A stretch of 64,000 bases of DNA from DAIOEK01 sp963708715. Its GTDB lineage: Bacteria > Chloroflexota > Anaerolineae > Anaerolineales > Anaerolineaceae. Of this stretch, positions 35,484 to 44,955 are shown in pieces. The first letter of the stretch is position 1; every line of letters begins with the position of its first letter. The notes beneath the pieces were generated by a model. The model made no database searches, was not told where the DNA came from, and worked only from the letters and a program-made list of their open reading frames with translations. Where the stretch lies: assembly GCA_963708715.1 (NCBI GenBank), contig CAVPSU010000001.1, positions 372,001-436,000 of the forward strand. Reading direction: 5' to 3'. A program made the translations under genes and the position numbers.

Positions 35484-36415
35484 ACCACAATATTCATCCC
35501 ATTATCGCACTATTGTTTTTCCCGGGCGGATTATTTGTGATCCTGGGAGGATTGGTTTACGAGTTCATCGATCGTAAACTGATAGCCCGTTTTCAGAACC
35601 GTATCGGACCACGCTTCCTCCAGCCGTTCGCAGATTTTGTCAAATTATTGGCGAAAGAGGAAGTCATCCCAAGCGGTGTCAACCCGGCATTGTTCCAAAG
35701 TTTGCCAGTGGTCGCTCTGGCATCTGCTCTGACATCAGCATTATATATACCGATGGCTGGTTTCCAGCCGGCGTATCACTTCACCGGCAGCTTGATCGTT
35801 ACCCTGTATATGCTTAGTGTGTTGACACTATGTACTGGTCTGGCCGGAGCTAATGTGGCGAATCGGTTTTCGATCATTGGCGCCACCCGTACGTTGACTC
35901 AATTATTCTCGTACGAAGCGCCCTTTCTTCTGGCTCTGCTCGGACCAGCCATTGCTGCCGGTACCTGGGATATTGCCGCCATCCATTCCTACACGCTCAC
36001 CCATCCCTGGATGATTGCGATGCAACCGATCGGTTTTGTCGTAGCGTTGATAGGACTGATGGGAAAGCTGGAACTGCCGCCCTTTGATGCGCCTGAGGCG
36101 GAAACAGAGATAGTCTCCGGGGCTCTTACGGAATATTCAGGTCGCGGATATGCCCTTTTTCGCCTGGGACGCAACGTGGAATTGATCATCGGATTGACGC
36201 TGGTTTCTGCATTTTACCTCGGTGGACTTGCCAATCCGCTATTCTTCCTGGTGAAGACACTGGCACTATTATTGGTGATCGCAGCCTTACAATCTCTGTT
36301 TGCGCGCTTGCGCATCGACCAGACCGTCGGCATGTGGTGGCGGGTAGGCGCATTGCTGGTTTTGGTGCAACTGCTGGTTATCATCGTCCTCAAGACAACA
36401 GGAGTACTGGCATGA
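35480..36415 (+). CDS. Hydrogenase membrane anchor subunit (NuoH-like)
   Basis: 311 residues, eight transmembrane helices. Conserved NuoH loops are clear: RKLIARFQNRIGPRFLQPFADFVKLLAKEE, GATRTLTQLFSYEAPFLLALLG and LELPPFDAPEAETEIVSGALTEYSG. It connects the electron-transfer arm to the ion-pumping subunits. The length matches EchB/HycD-type subunits. Confidence 0.92.
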   Translation: MNHNIHPIIALLFFPGGLFVILGGLVYEFIDRKLIARFQNRIGPRFLQPFADFVKLLAKEEVIPSGVNPALFQSLPVVALASALTSALYIPMAGFQPAYHFTGSLIVTLYMLSVLTLCTGLAGANVANRFSIIGATRTLTQLFSYEAPFLLALLGPAIAAGTWDIAAIHSYTLTHPWMIAMQPIGFVVALIGLMGKLELPPFDAPEAETEIVSGALTEYSGRGYALFRLGRNVELIIGLTLVSAFYLGGLANPLFFLVKTLALLLVIAALQSLFARLRIDQTVGMWWRVGALLVLVQLLVIIVLKTTGVLA

Positions 36416-36843
36416 AAATCGGAAGCATGATCGGAGATATCCTCTCCTCCTTGTTCAAGAAACCGGCGACGGTCCAGTATCCATTCGAAAAGCTACAAGC
36501 CCCCGAACGATATCACGGTAAATTACACTGGGATCCGGAAAAATGTACCGGTTGTCAGTTATGCATCAAAGACTGCCCATCGGATGCGATTGAACTACTT
36601 GTCATAGACAAGGCAGCGAAGCGATTTGTTATCCGCTATGATGTGGATAAATGTACCTATTGTGCTCAATGTATTCAGAACTGCCGCTTCAAATGCCTGG
36701 AAATGGATGAGAACGATTGGGAATTAGCATCCATAAAAAAGCAGCCTTTTACGATCTACTATGGACGTGATGAAGATGTGGAATTCCTCCTGGCAGGAAA
36801 GCCTGGCGAAAACCCTCCCTGTCCTGATCTTGAAGCCGACTAA
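36412..36843 (+). CDS. Hydrogenase 2x[4Fe-4S] ferredoxin-like subunit (NuoI-like)
   Basis: 143 residues. Two complete cluster motifs, CTGCQLCIKDCP and CTYCAQCIQNCR, plus a membrane-proximal N-terminal helix. It overlaps the NuoH-like stop by 4 bases. No NuoEFG-type NADH module is encoded, so the natural electron partner is probably a soluble ferredoxin. Confidence 0.92.
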   Translation: MKIGSMIGDILSSLFKKPATVQYPFEKLQAPERYHGKLHWDPEKCTGCQLCIKDCPSDAIELLVIDKAAKRFVIRYDVDKCTYCAQCIQNCRFKCLEMDENDWELASIKKQPFTIYYGRDEDVEFLLAGKPGENPPCPDLEAD

Positions 36844-37306
36844 CTCAGTCGCGCTGGTTGGGATCGGTAACCCCCTGAAGGGTGATGATGCTGCTGGATT
36901 GGTGGTGATTCACAGTCTGCAGGATCTTGATCTGTCTGACAACCTGTATAGAATCGATTCCGGTGCAGTTCCAGAGAACTGTTCCGGAGTTTTGCGTAAA
37001 ATTCAGCCTGCTTTGGTGATCTTTATCGATGCTGCTGATATGGGCATGGAACCGGGGGACATTGCTCTCTTTGATTCAGAGCAAATCGAGCAGGTTTCCG
37101 GCATCACCCATTCGCTGCCATTTGGAATTCTTTGCCAGTACATCAAGGCTGAGATAGACTGTGAAGTCTGGGTGCTTGGAATCCAGCCTGTGCAGAATGA
37201 GCTCCTCGCGCCACTGTCGGACACTGTAGCCGAATCGGTGAACACAATCACCCGATTTTTTACCGATGTCTTTGTGAGAAGGGTTTCATCCGACGATGCA
37301 ATCTAA
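36761..37306 (+). CDS. Hydrogenase maturation endopeptidase (HycI/HyaD family)
   Basis: Up to 181 residues; the exact start is uncertain because the first ~30 residues overlap the NuoI-like gene in another frame. The family signature GIGNPLKGDDAAGL with metal-binding Asp/Glu and IFIDAADMG are present, and HSLPFGILCQYIK lies in the C-terminal half. It removes the C-terminal peptide of the large subunit after nickel insertion, and the large subunit here does carry such a tail. HypA-F are not in the window. Confidence 0.88.
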   Translation: MDVMKMWNSSWQESLAKTLPVLILKPTNSVALVGIGNPLKGDDAAGLVVIHSLQDLDLSDNLYRIDSGAVPENCSGVLRKIQPALVIFIDAADMGMEPGDIALFDSEQIEQVSGITHSLPFGILCQYIKAEIDCEVWVLGIQPVQNELLAPLSDTVAESVNTITRFFTDVFVRRVSSDDAI

Positions 37307-37360
37307 CTTGTTATTTCAGATTGCTGTATACTCTGCGCGGATTTGTTACAACACGAGTGT

Positions 37361-37459
37361 TGTCATGCTGAGCCTTAATGGCGAAGAATCTCTAGTAAAA
37401 TCGTTCCTAACCTATACAAAGGAGAGATCCTTTGCTCGCTGAGCTCTCTCAGGATGACG
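37361..37459. repeat. Long imperfect palindromic intergenic repeat
   Basis: TGTCATGCTGAG and CTCAGGATGACG form the outer arms, with GCGAAGAATCTCT and GGAGAGATCCTTTGC inside. This ATGCTGAG..GAATCTC..AGGATGAC pattern is a widely dispersed short repeat in bacterial genomes. It lies between convergent genes and may also end transcription. Confidence 0.65.
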
Positions 37460-37467
37460 GTTTGAGG

Positions 37468-40173
37468 TTACTTCAACTTCTCCAGCTGCTCTTTCAACTT
37501 CGCCGATGATTGCTGAAAGGTAACCATCTTTTGCCTTTCCTTCTCTACCACAGCCGGAGGCGCTTTCTCTCCGAACGGGCTGTGTAACAACGTCTGCAAC
37601 CGTTCGATCTGCCCGTCTAACTCCTTCAATTCCCTCTCCAACCGATCACGTTCAGCGACCAGATCAATCCCTTCCTCCAATCGGAGGAAGATCTCGATGC
37701 CAGAAACAACAACGGCTCCGGAACTTTCCACTTCGGATGGGCGTTTTTCGCGAACCAAAACCAGGCTGCGGTCTAGGTGTGAAAGAAAACAGATCGAACC
37801 CAACTGGGCTTGGACGGTTGTGATCTTGTCGCCGCAATAGAATTGCGCTTCCAGCTTCTTGCCCGGGGTGATGTTGTTTTCAGCCCGATAATTTCGTATA
37901 GCACGGACAATATCCATGACCAAATTGAATTGGGTTATGGTTTTTTCTTCCTCTTTTTTGTATGGTTGCGATTGAGGCCAATCCGCGATCATAAGTGCTT
38001 CTTTCCAGCCGTTAGGCGGAGTGAAATTCGCTTCATGGGTCTGACAGGTGGCTTTTAAATGACCCCAGATCTCTTCAGTGACAAAAGGAATGAATGGGTG
38101 CAGTAAACGCAGAGAAGTATCCAGTATTTCCACCAAGTTCTGAGCCGTGTAATATGCTCTATCGTTGCCTTCGCCCATTTGCATTTTTGCAATTTCCACA
38201 TACCAGTCAGCAAATTCACTCCAGAAGAAATCATAAAGTTGTCGACCAGCCTCGCCATATTGGTGTGATTCGAACAATCGATCCACATCCCGAACAATCT
38301 GGGCTAAACGCGTCTTGATCCATTTATCTGCCAACGTCCAGTCAGGTTGGGTTTTGGGTTTCGCGGGAGCATTCTGGATCGTCATCATACTAAACCGGGC
38401 GGCGTTCCACACTTTATTAATAAAATTACGATTAGCCTCTACTTTTTTAAGGCTCAAATTCATGTCACTGCCGGGAGTGGAGCCAACCAGTAAGGTAAAA
38501 CGCAGCGCGTCCGTACCCAACTCATCCATTACGGTAAGGGGATCAACAACATTGCCCTTGGTTTTACTCATCTTTGCCCCATGTTCGTCGCGGATCAATC
38601 CATGTAAGTAAACCGTATGGAAAGGTGGCTTGCCTGTAAACTCGATCCCATTCATGATCATGCGGACCACCCAAAAGAAAAGGATGTCGTATCCGGTTTC
38701 GAGCACGGCGGTGGGATAGAAGTACTTATAATCGGGTGTCTCTTCCGGCCAGCCGAGGGTGGAGAATGGCCACAACCCTGAAGAAAACCAGGTATCCAGT
38801 ACATCCGGATCTTGCTCCAGATTTCCACTTCCGCATTTCGGACAGGTGGTCGGATCTTCCCGTCTGACAATCATTTCATTGCAATCCTGGCAATACCAGA
38901 CCGGAATACGATGCCCCCACCATAATTGTCGACTGATGCACCAATCCTGGATATTTTCGAGCCAGTTGTTGTATACCTTGGTGAAATGATCCGGGATGAT
39001 CTTAACAGCACCGCTCCGCACAGCTTCCAGGGCGGCATCAGCCAATGGTTGAATCGAAACAAACCACTGAGTGCTGATCATTGGCTCAACAACTTCGCCA
39101 CCGCGTTGGGTGCGGGGAACATTTAATAGGTACGGTTGTTCTTTTAAAACCAACCCGCTTTCAAACATATCCTTCCAGATCTTCTTTCGACACACAAACC
39201 GGTCCATACCGGCATATTTGCCACCCACTTCCGTCACGTGAGCGGTCTCATCAAACATGGAAAGTATAGGCAATTTATGCCTCTGCCCGATGGCATAATC
39301 ATTCGGATCATGTCCAGGGGTGACCTTCAAAGCTCCGGTCCCAAATTCACGATCTACATAGGTGTCCGCGATTACCGGGATTTCCCGACCGAGGATGGGA
39401 ACTACCACTTTGCGACCAACGAAATGAACATAGCGAGGATCTTGTGGGTGAACAGCAACTGCGGTGTCTGCCAGGATCGTCTCCGGTCGGGTTGTGGCTA
39501 CTGGAATATATTCTCCACTATCGCCTGCAAGTTTATACTTAAAGTAATATAGAATCCCATTTTCTTGCGAATATTCCACTTCCAGATCGGAAACGGCCGT
39601 CTTCAACCCTGGTGACCAATTGATCATGCGCGGTCCACGGTAAATTAACCCCTTTTCATACAGACGGACAAATGCTTCCCTTACTGCTTTGGATAACCCT
39701 TCGTCCATCGTAAATCGAACCCGATCCCAATCGCAGGAAGCGCCCAAACGGCGGATTTGCTTGAATATGATTCCACCGTACTTTTCTTTCCATTCCCATG
39801 TGCGTCGGACAAATTCCTCCCGACCGACAGTTTCCCGTTTTGTGCCTTCCTTCTCCAGCATCTTTTCCACCTGGAGCTGGGTGGCTATCCCAGCATGGTC
39901 ACTGCCCGGGACCCAGAGAGTTGGGATTCCTTTCATCCGGTTATACCTGATCATCAGATCTTCCATCGATACGAACATCGCATGACCGAGGTGAAGCTCA
40001 CCCGTCACATTCGGCGGTGGGATGGATATTACAAACGGTTTCTTTGTAGAATCAAAACCAGGTTTATTCGGATCATTGGAGGGCTTGAAGAAACCATTTT
40101 TCTCCCACCAATCATATAACCGTTGTTCGGTGGGTTTGAAATCATACGCTTTGGGTAGTTCGATTCCCGTCAT
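37468..40173 (-). CDS. valS: Valyl-tRNA synthetase
   Basis: 901 residues from the ATG giving MTGIELPKAYDF, with GGAGGT just upstream. Signatures: PPPNVTGELHLGHAM (HIGH), KMSKTKGNVVDP (KMSKS), a large editing domain between, and a C-terminal coiled coil (DRLERELKELDGQIERLQ) typical of ValRS. Its expression is controlled by a T-box leader. It is convergent with the hydrogenase operon. Confidence 0.96.
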   Translation of the reverse strand: MTGIELPKAYDFKPTEQRLYDWWEKNGFFKPSNDPNKPGFDSTKKPFVISIPPPNVTGELHLGHAMFVSMEDLMIRYNRMKGIPTLWVPGSDHAGIATQLQVEKMLEKEGTKRETVGREEFVRRTWEWKEKYGGIIFKQIRRLGASCDWDRVRFTMDEGLSKAVREAFVRLYEKGLIYRGPRMINWSPGLKTAVSDLEVEYSQENGILYYFKYKLAGDSGEYIPVATTRPETILADTAVAVHPQDPRYVHFVGRKVVVPILGREIPVIADTYVDREFGTGALKVTPGHDPNDYAIGQRHKLPILSMFDETAHVTEVGGKYAGMDRFVCRKKIWKDMFESGLVLKEQPYLLNVPRTQRGGEVVEPMISTQWFVSIQPLADAALEAVRSGAVKIIPDHFTKVYNNWLENIQDWCISRQLWWGHRIPVWYCQDCNEMIVRREDPTTCPKCGSGNLEQDPDVLDTWFSSGLWPFSTLGWPEETPDYKYFYPTAVLETGYDILFFWVVRMIMNGIEFTGKPPFHTVYLHGLIRDEHGAKMSKTKGNVVDPLTVMDELGTDALRFTLLVGSTPGSDMNLSLKKVEANRNFINKVWNAARFSMMTIQNAPAKPKTQPDWTLADKWIKTRLAQIVRDVDRLFESHQYGEAGRQLYDFFWSEFADWYVEIAKMQMGEGNDRAYYTAQNLVEILDTSLRLLHPFIPFVTEEIWGHLKATCQTHEANFTPPNGWKEALMIADWPQSQPYKKEEEKTITQFNLVMDIVRAIRNYRAENNITPGKKLEAQFYCGDKITTVQAQLGSICFLSHLDRSLVLVREKRPSEVESSGAVVVSGIEIFLRLEEGIDLVAERDRLERELKELDGQIERLQTLLHSPFGEKAPPAVVEKERQKMVTFQQSSAKLKEQLEKLK

Positions 40174-40261
40174 TCTTACCTCCATTGATTACCGTTCTCA
40201 TTACAATTGTGATTTTCTAGTCAGGTTGTCGGTCGATATTTGGGTAGTCGCCTGGTTAAAA

Positions 40262-40503
40262 AAGAAATCCCTTCATCCTGATGAGGACGAAAGGCGAAGT
40301 CTTCCGTGGTACCACCTCGATTCACCGGTTTGCGGTGCACTCGGTTAGCTGTAACGGGCATCCCGTGCGGTTCTACTCTCCATAGATCAGATTTCTTCCG
40401 CAATCACCTCAGGCGACATTCAGAAATTTCTATTGCGGGCGCTTTCAGCTATAGCTACCCTTCTCTACCAATCGGAAACATTCTTACTCTTCCTGATGGC
40501 AAG
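40262..40503 (-). promoter_or_regulatory. T-box leader of valS
   Basis: On the minus strand the antiterminator signature GGTGGTACCACGG is followed by a terminator with an 11-pair stem (CCTTTCGTCCT/AGGATGAAGGG) and TTTCTTTTTT. About 110 bases upstream of that signature, GTC in GAATGTCGCC (plus-strand 40415-40417) is a good valine specifier candidate. AGTAAG lies near the 5' end, and a -10 TATAAT is at 40504-40509. Uncharged tRNA-Val should allow read-through. The remaining bases to 40682 hold no gene. Confidence 0.9.
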
Positions 40504-40682
40504 ATTATATCATAGGATGGATCGTTTAGAAGCACACCAAATGGGATGGATTAACCGGGAATTCATTGATCATCTTGGCGGTCCTATATGATTTCTTTTG
40601 TAAGAACTATAACGGAACAAAACCAACCTATAATTAGTAATGTCAGTTATTCAGTGGAATATCGCCTTATTTCAAAGGGATT

Positions 40683-41822
40683 ATGAATAGTATTTTTCAG
40701 CATAAATTCGCCCGGCTTTCTCGTCCGTCCTGGATTTGCGCCTTCATTTCCTGCTTTTATCTGGTTTTCATAATAGCTACTAATACCTGGGATCCGATGT
40801 CTTTGATTCGAGTCGGCGGGCATTTCGATCCGCGCATCGGTGGGCAGGAAATGGGCTATGATGGTCAATTCGCCTATCAGATTGCCCGCGATCCAATGAA
40901 TGGTTGGCAATATGTGGATCTTCCATCCTATCGTTATCAACGAATTCTATATCCTGTAGTATCAATGTTGTTATCTTTTGGCAATGATGCTTTACTCCCC
41001 TGGGTGATGATCCTTATCAACCTGGTATCCATTATCATGGGTGTTTATCTGCTTGAAAAGATACTTGTCCACTATGGTCAATCCCGCTGGCCCGCTATAA
41101 GTTATGGCTTATTTATTGGAACGCTGATGTCGCTTCGGTTGTGTCTGAATGAACCACTGGCTTACGCGCTTGCTATTGGAGGGACGTATTTATACATAAG
41201 AGGGAGATTGACAAGTTCAGCTATCTGCCTTGGGCTTGCTGTTTTGACCAAAGAAGTGACCATTCTATTCGCAGCGGCTTTCATTATCTATTTACTTTTC
41301 CGAAGCACAAGAAGTGGGATATTTTTCGGTCTACTTGCATGCATTCCTTTTCTTCTGTGGAAGATCGTACTATTCACCTGGTTCCATGATTGGGGATTGT
41401 CTGCTGGGGGAGCTATGGCTACCACCTTTGAATGGCTGCCGTATGCCGGCTGGTGGAAATTAGCAAATGTAACACTTTCAGGTTTTTTGACGATCTCGGT
41501 ATTGATCGTCCCTCTGGTGATCATCCCCTCAATCCTGGCTATTTATATTTCCGTACGCAAGTTCTTATCCCATCAGGTGGATGAATTCACTTTATTGCTG
41601 TTTTTTACGGCGATCCTGATTCCATTTCTTCCATCTTCGAATATCCTTGATCCCCTTGGCGTTTCGCGGGCATTAATGGGTCTGGTCATCGCCTGGCTGG
41701 TATTCGGTGCGCGAAATCAATCCAAACGGATCCTGAATTATTGCTACCTATTTGCATTGACAGGAATATTCACCTGGAAGGATACATTCCTTCCCGTGGG
41801 GACATTCTCCCAAGATAGTTAA
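40683..41822 (+). CDS. Polytopic membrane protein, AZOBR_p60025-like surface glycopolymer family
   Basis: 379 residues with about nine transmembrane helices. The periplasmic motif GYDGQFAYQIARDP followed by YRYQRILYPVVS is diagnostic of a family annotated in cell-surface glycopolymer formation, probably lipid-sugar-dependent glycosyltransferases. AAGGGA precedes the ATG. It stands alone between valS and a convergent DUF1330 gene, overlapping the latter's stop by 4 bases. Substrate unknown. Confidence 0.65.
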   Translation: MNSIFQHKFARLSRPSWICAFISCFYLVFIIATNTWDPMSLIRVGGHFDPRIGGQEMGYDGQFAYQIARDPMNGWQYVDLPSYRYQRILYPVVSMLLSFGNDALLPWVMILINLVSIIMGVYLLEKILVHYGQSRWPAISYGLFIGTLMSLRLCLNEPLAYALAIGGTYLYIRGRLTSSAICLGLAVLTKEVTILFAAAFIIYLLFRSTRSGIFFGLLACIPFLLWKIVLFTWFHDWGLSAGGAMATTFEWLPYAGWWKLANVTLSGFLTISVLIVPLVIIPSILAIYISVRKFLSHQVDEFTLLLFFTAILIPFLPSSNILDPLGVSRALMGLVIAWLVFGARNQSKRILNYCYLFALTGIFTWKDTFLPVGTFSQDS

Positions 41823-42109
41823 GCAATTCCTTCCACGATCACTGCCTGCGTTCTGGCTGCCTGGTGACGAAGATTGCGCGCAGGAGCATACTCAGGCGAA
41901 TTGATCCACGCTCTGGCCATGTCTATTGATTCAAACTCAAGCATCACCAATCGCCTGGGATTCCAATCTCCTTCTGCCGTTTCCACCTGACCGCCTCGAA
42001 CAATGTATTTTCCCCCATACAGGCTGACGGTCGGCGGACCCATTTTCATGTATTCCTTGTAGAGCTCGGTGTCTTTAACTGATATATCCAAAATGATATA
42101 AGCGGTCAT
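41819..42109 (-). CDS. DUF1330 (dimeric ferredoxin-like fold) protein
   Basis: 96 residues from MTAYIILDISVKD. Motifs KEYMKMGPPTVSLYGGKYIVRGG and LVMLEFESIDMARAWINSPEYAPARNLR are characteristic. The fold is an alpha-beta barrel dimer; no enzyme activity is established. It is 19 bases upstream of gmd on the same strand but of unrelated role. Confidence 0.9.
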   Translation of the reverse strand: MTAYIILDISVKDTELYKEYMKMGPPTVSLYGGKYIVRGGQVETAEGDWNPRRLVMLEFESIDMARAWINSPEYAPARNLRHQAARTQAVIVEGIA

Positions 42110-42128
42110 ATTTATCACTCTTGACTTT

Positions 42129-43199
42129 CTACCTACCCATACTGATAACCTGGTCTTCCCAGCGATGCCAATCTCCGAACCGTTCAGAAAGCAGTTTTTT
42201 CCCTTCTCCGGGGCAAGGCAAACCAGCTAATTCCAGGTCCGCGTCCACCATGATCCTGACCAATTCATGGAATTTGATCTTCGGCTCCCAATCCAATTGC
42301 TTCTTCGCTTTCGATGGATCTGCCTGGAGATAATCCACCTCGGTCGGACGGAAATAACGCGGATCGATATCGACATACTGATGCCAATCCATATCTGCGT
42401 AACCGAAAGCTTCATCCAGGAATTCACTGATCTTATGCGCTTCTCCGGTGCCAATCACATAATCATCGGCATGATCTTGTTGCAGAATATGCCATTGTGC
42501 CTCGACATATTCCGGCGAATACCCCCAATCACGGCGGGATTCGAGGTTGCCTAGATAGAGTTTACTTTGCCGGCCTGCCTTTATTTCAGCCAACGCTCGT
42601 GTGATCTTGCGGGTGACGAATGTTTCCCCCCGCCGAGGAGACTCGTGATTGAAAAGAATGCCATTAGATGCGTACATACCATACCCTTCGCGATAATTCC
42701 TTGCGATCCAGTAGGAATATACTTTCGCAGCCGCGTACGGACTGCGGGGTTCGAAAGGTGTGACCTCGCTTTGGGGTGGTTTTGCACCACCAAACATTTC
42801 ACTTGAAGAAGCCTGATAAAATCTGGCTGGGATTCCGCTCTTTCTCACCGCTTCCAGTATCCGGATCGTTCCCAAGCCAGTAACGTCGCCCGTGTATTCT
42901 GGCATATCAAAACTAACCCGCACGTGAGATTGGGCGGCAAGATGATAGATCTCATCCGGTCGTATTAAATAAATGACGCTCACCAGGGTATCTGATGAGG
43001 TAACATCACCATAGTGGAGTGAGAGGTGTACTTTCTTGCCATTGTTATGAGGATCAGCATAGAGATGATCAATCCGGCGAGTATTGAATGTACTGGCGCG
43101 GCGTATCACTCCGTGAACTTCATATCCTTTGGATAAGAGCATTTCTGCGAGATATGAGCCGTCCTGTCCGGTAATTCCTGTAATAAGTGCTTTTTTCAA
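42129..43199 (-). CDS. gmd: GDP-mannose 4,6-dehydratase
   Basis: Makes GDP-4-keto-6-deoxymannose, the precursor of fucose, rhamnose and related surface sugars. 356 residues. I choose a TTG start at 43199 with GGAGAAAG upstream because it gives (M)KKALITGITGQDGSYLAE, the family N-terminus; the ATG 183 bases upstream would add unrelated residues. NADP-binding GITGQDG, the catalytic Ser/Tyr region with SPYAAAKVYSYW, and FNHESPRRGETFVTRKI are present. No GDP-sugar reductase is nearby. Confidence 0.93.
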   Translation of the reverse strand: MKKALITGITGQDGSYLAEMLLSKGYEVHGVIRRASTFNTRRIDHLYADPHNNGKKVHLSLHYGDVTSSDTLVSVIYLIRPDEIYHLAAQSHVRVSFDMPEYTGDVTGLGTIRILEAVRKSGIPARFYQASSSEMFGGAKPPQSEVTPFEPRSPYAAAKVYSYWIARNYREGYGMYASNGILFNHESPRRGETFVTRKITRALAEIKAGRQSKLYLGNLESRRDWGYSPEYVEAQWHILQQDHADDYVIGTGEAHKISEFLDEAFGYADMDWHQYVDIDPRYFRPTEVDYLQADPSKAKKQLDWEPKIKFHELVRIMVDADLELAGLPCPGEGKKLLSERFGDWHRWEDQVISMGR

Positions 43200-43400
43200 G
43201 GTCTTTCTCCAATTAATAGGATTGTTTTGAAGTATAACCAGTGGTGAAATTTGTGTCAAACGAAGGCAGGACACGAAGGCTGGAGTTGCCAGGATAGGTA
43301 GCCAAAAATTGACCCTGATTTTGCCGTATTTTAATGTTCCGCCTACCATTAAATCAGGTTCCCATTCTCTGGTAAAATTCAATTCAATTAAAGAGGTAAA

Positions 43401-44886
43401 GTGAAACGACGAAATTCTTTCTCAGCTTTGCGCTGGATTTCCCTGTTATTTATCTTTGCGGCAGTGATCCTGACTGTATTACAGCTTATTCGCTACAGCC
43501 GTATCCGGGCGAATTTCCCATCGGGAATGATCATTGCAGGTATTCCGGTTGGAAATTTAAATCGAGCGGAAGCTGCTAATCGTTTGTTGTTAGTCTATTC
43601 CACTCCTGTGGAATTACGCTATAACAACGCCGCGATCCAAATCAAGCCTTCGCTGGCTGGTTTTGATTTGGATTTGGAGGGAATGCTCACCGCTGCGGAT
43701 ATGCAACGGGTAAGCCAACCATTTTGGACCGGATATTGGGATTATCTATGGAACAGGAATATTGCCACCACTGAGATTCCACTTCGGGCCAATTTCTCTG
43801 AGGAACGATTACGAGATTACCTGCAAAATGAGATCTCGATCAGATATGATGAACCACCGACCCCACCCATCCCTGTTCCTGGAACCACCGCATTTCAACC
43901 TGGAAAACCCGGCAACACATTGAATTTGGATCGGGCTATCCAACTGATTCAGGAAGCATTTCGCTCACCAGGCAAACGGATGGTAAATCTTAGTTTTGAG
44001 AACACACAAGCACCCCGTCCCGCCCTGCCTAATTTGCAGGTATTGATCCAACAAATCATCCAATTGAACAATTTTGATGGAATTGTTGACATCTATCTCG
44101 AAGACTTACAAACAAGTGAGACCTTACACTTTGCTCTCCAGAATGGCGCCGCGTTGCCTATCGATCCGGATATCGCTTTTTCAGCAGAAAGTACCATCAA
44201 AATCCCAATCATGGTTACGGTTTTCCGCCGAGTGGATGAACCAACCCCACAGGATATCATCGACTCCCTTGCCCTGATGATCCAGGAGTCCGGAAATGAC
44301 CCGGCGGATAATTTGATGGACAAGGTGCTCACGAAAGGCTTTGGTCCCAGGGAAGTTACCCAGGACATGAAAGCGTTAGGGCTGCAAAACACATTTCTGG
44401 GGGCATATATGGCTCGTCCCGATTTTATCGACCGACCAGAGACCCCGGCAAATAAGCGAACGGATATTTTCACCGATCCCGACCCATACAGCCAGACCAC
44501 CCCATTGGATATAGGCACAGTATTGGAAGATATTTATATGTGTTCGAATACAGGGGGAGGCGGAACTCATGGCAGCCTTCCCTGAAAAAGTGACTCAGGC
44601 AGAATGCAAGCAGATGATCGCTCTCCTGGCAGGAAATAAGACTGTTGCGATCCTGCTTGAAGCCGGTCTGCCCGAAGGGACGCAGATCGCCCATAAACAT
44701 GCGTACGCCACCGAAGGGGATGGATTGATCCATACCATGGGTGATTCCGGGATTATTTATACACCTGGCGGAGATTACATCATTTCCATCTTTATGCACC
44801 ACCCTGTCCAACTGGTCTGGGATCCAATCAACCGTATGGTCGCTCAGGTATCGGAAGCCGTCTATAATTACTTCAATACCCGGTAG
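43401..44886 (+). pseudogene. Membrane-anchored beta-lactamase-fold serine hydrolase, frameshifted
   Basis: One protein of ~495 residues in two frames. An N-terminal membrane anchor (to about 30) and a VanW-type domain (SGMIIAGIPVGNLNRAEAANRLL) precede a class A beta-lactamase-like domain: the catalytic S264-x-x-K267 in AESTIKIP, the SGNDPADN loop, and HKHAYATEGDG in the second frame. The frames join near 44563-44568 (GGCGGAACTCATGG): removing one base gives NTGGGG(L/I)MAAFP. It is probably a peptidoglycan-linked hydrolase rather than a resistance enzyme. With all motifs intact, the shift may be a sequence error. Confidence 0.8.
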
Positions 44887-44955
44887 GAATATTTGTCATC
44901 ACAAAAACATGACTATGCGAAAGAGCACAGCCATGTTTTAATGGATGATCTTTGC

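Noticed and set aside
28795..36843. Respiratory complex I (nuo) operon
   Set aside because: The NuoD-like protein has both CxxC nickel-ligand pairs and a cleavable tail, a HycI-type protease follows, and NuoE, F and G are missing. It is a hydrogenase.
43401..44886. Antibiotic-resistance beta-lactamase
   Set aside because: The VanW-type N-terminal domain, membrane anchor and weak KTG equivalent fit a cell-wall-linked serine hydrolase; nothing supports a resistance role.
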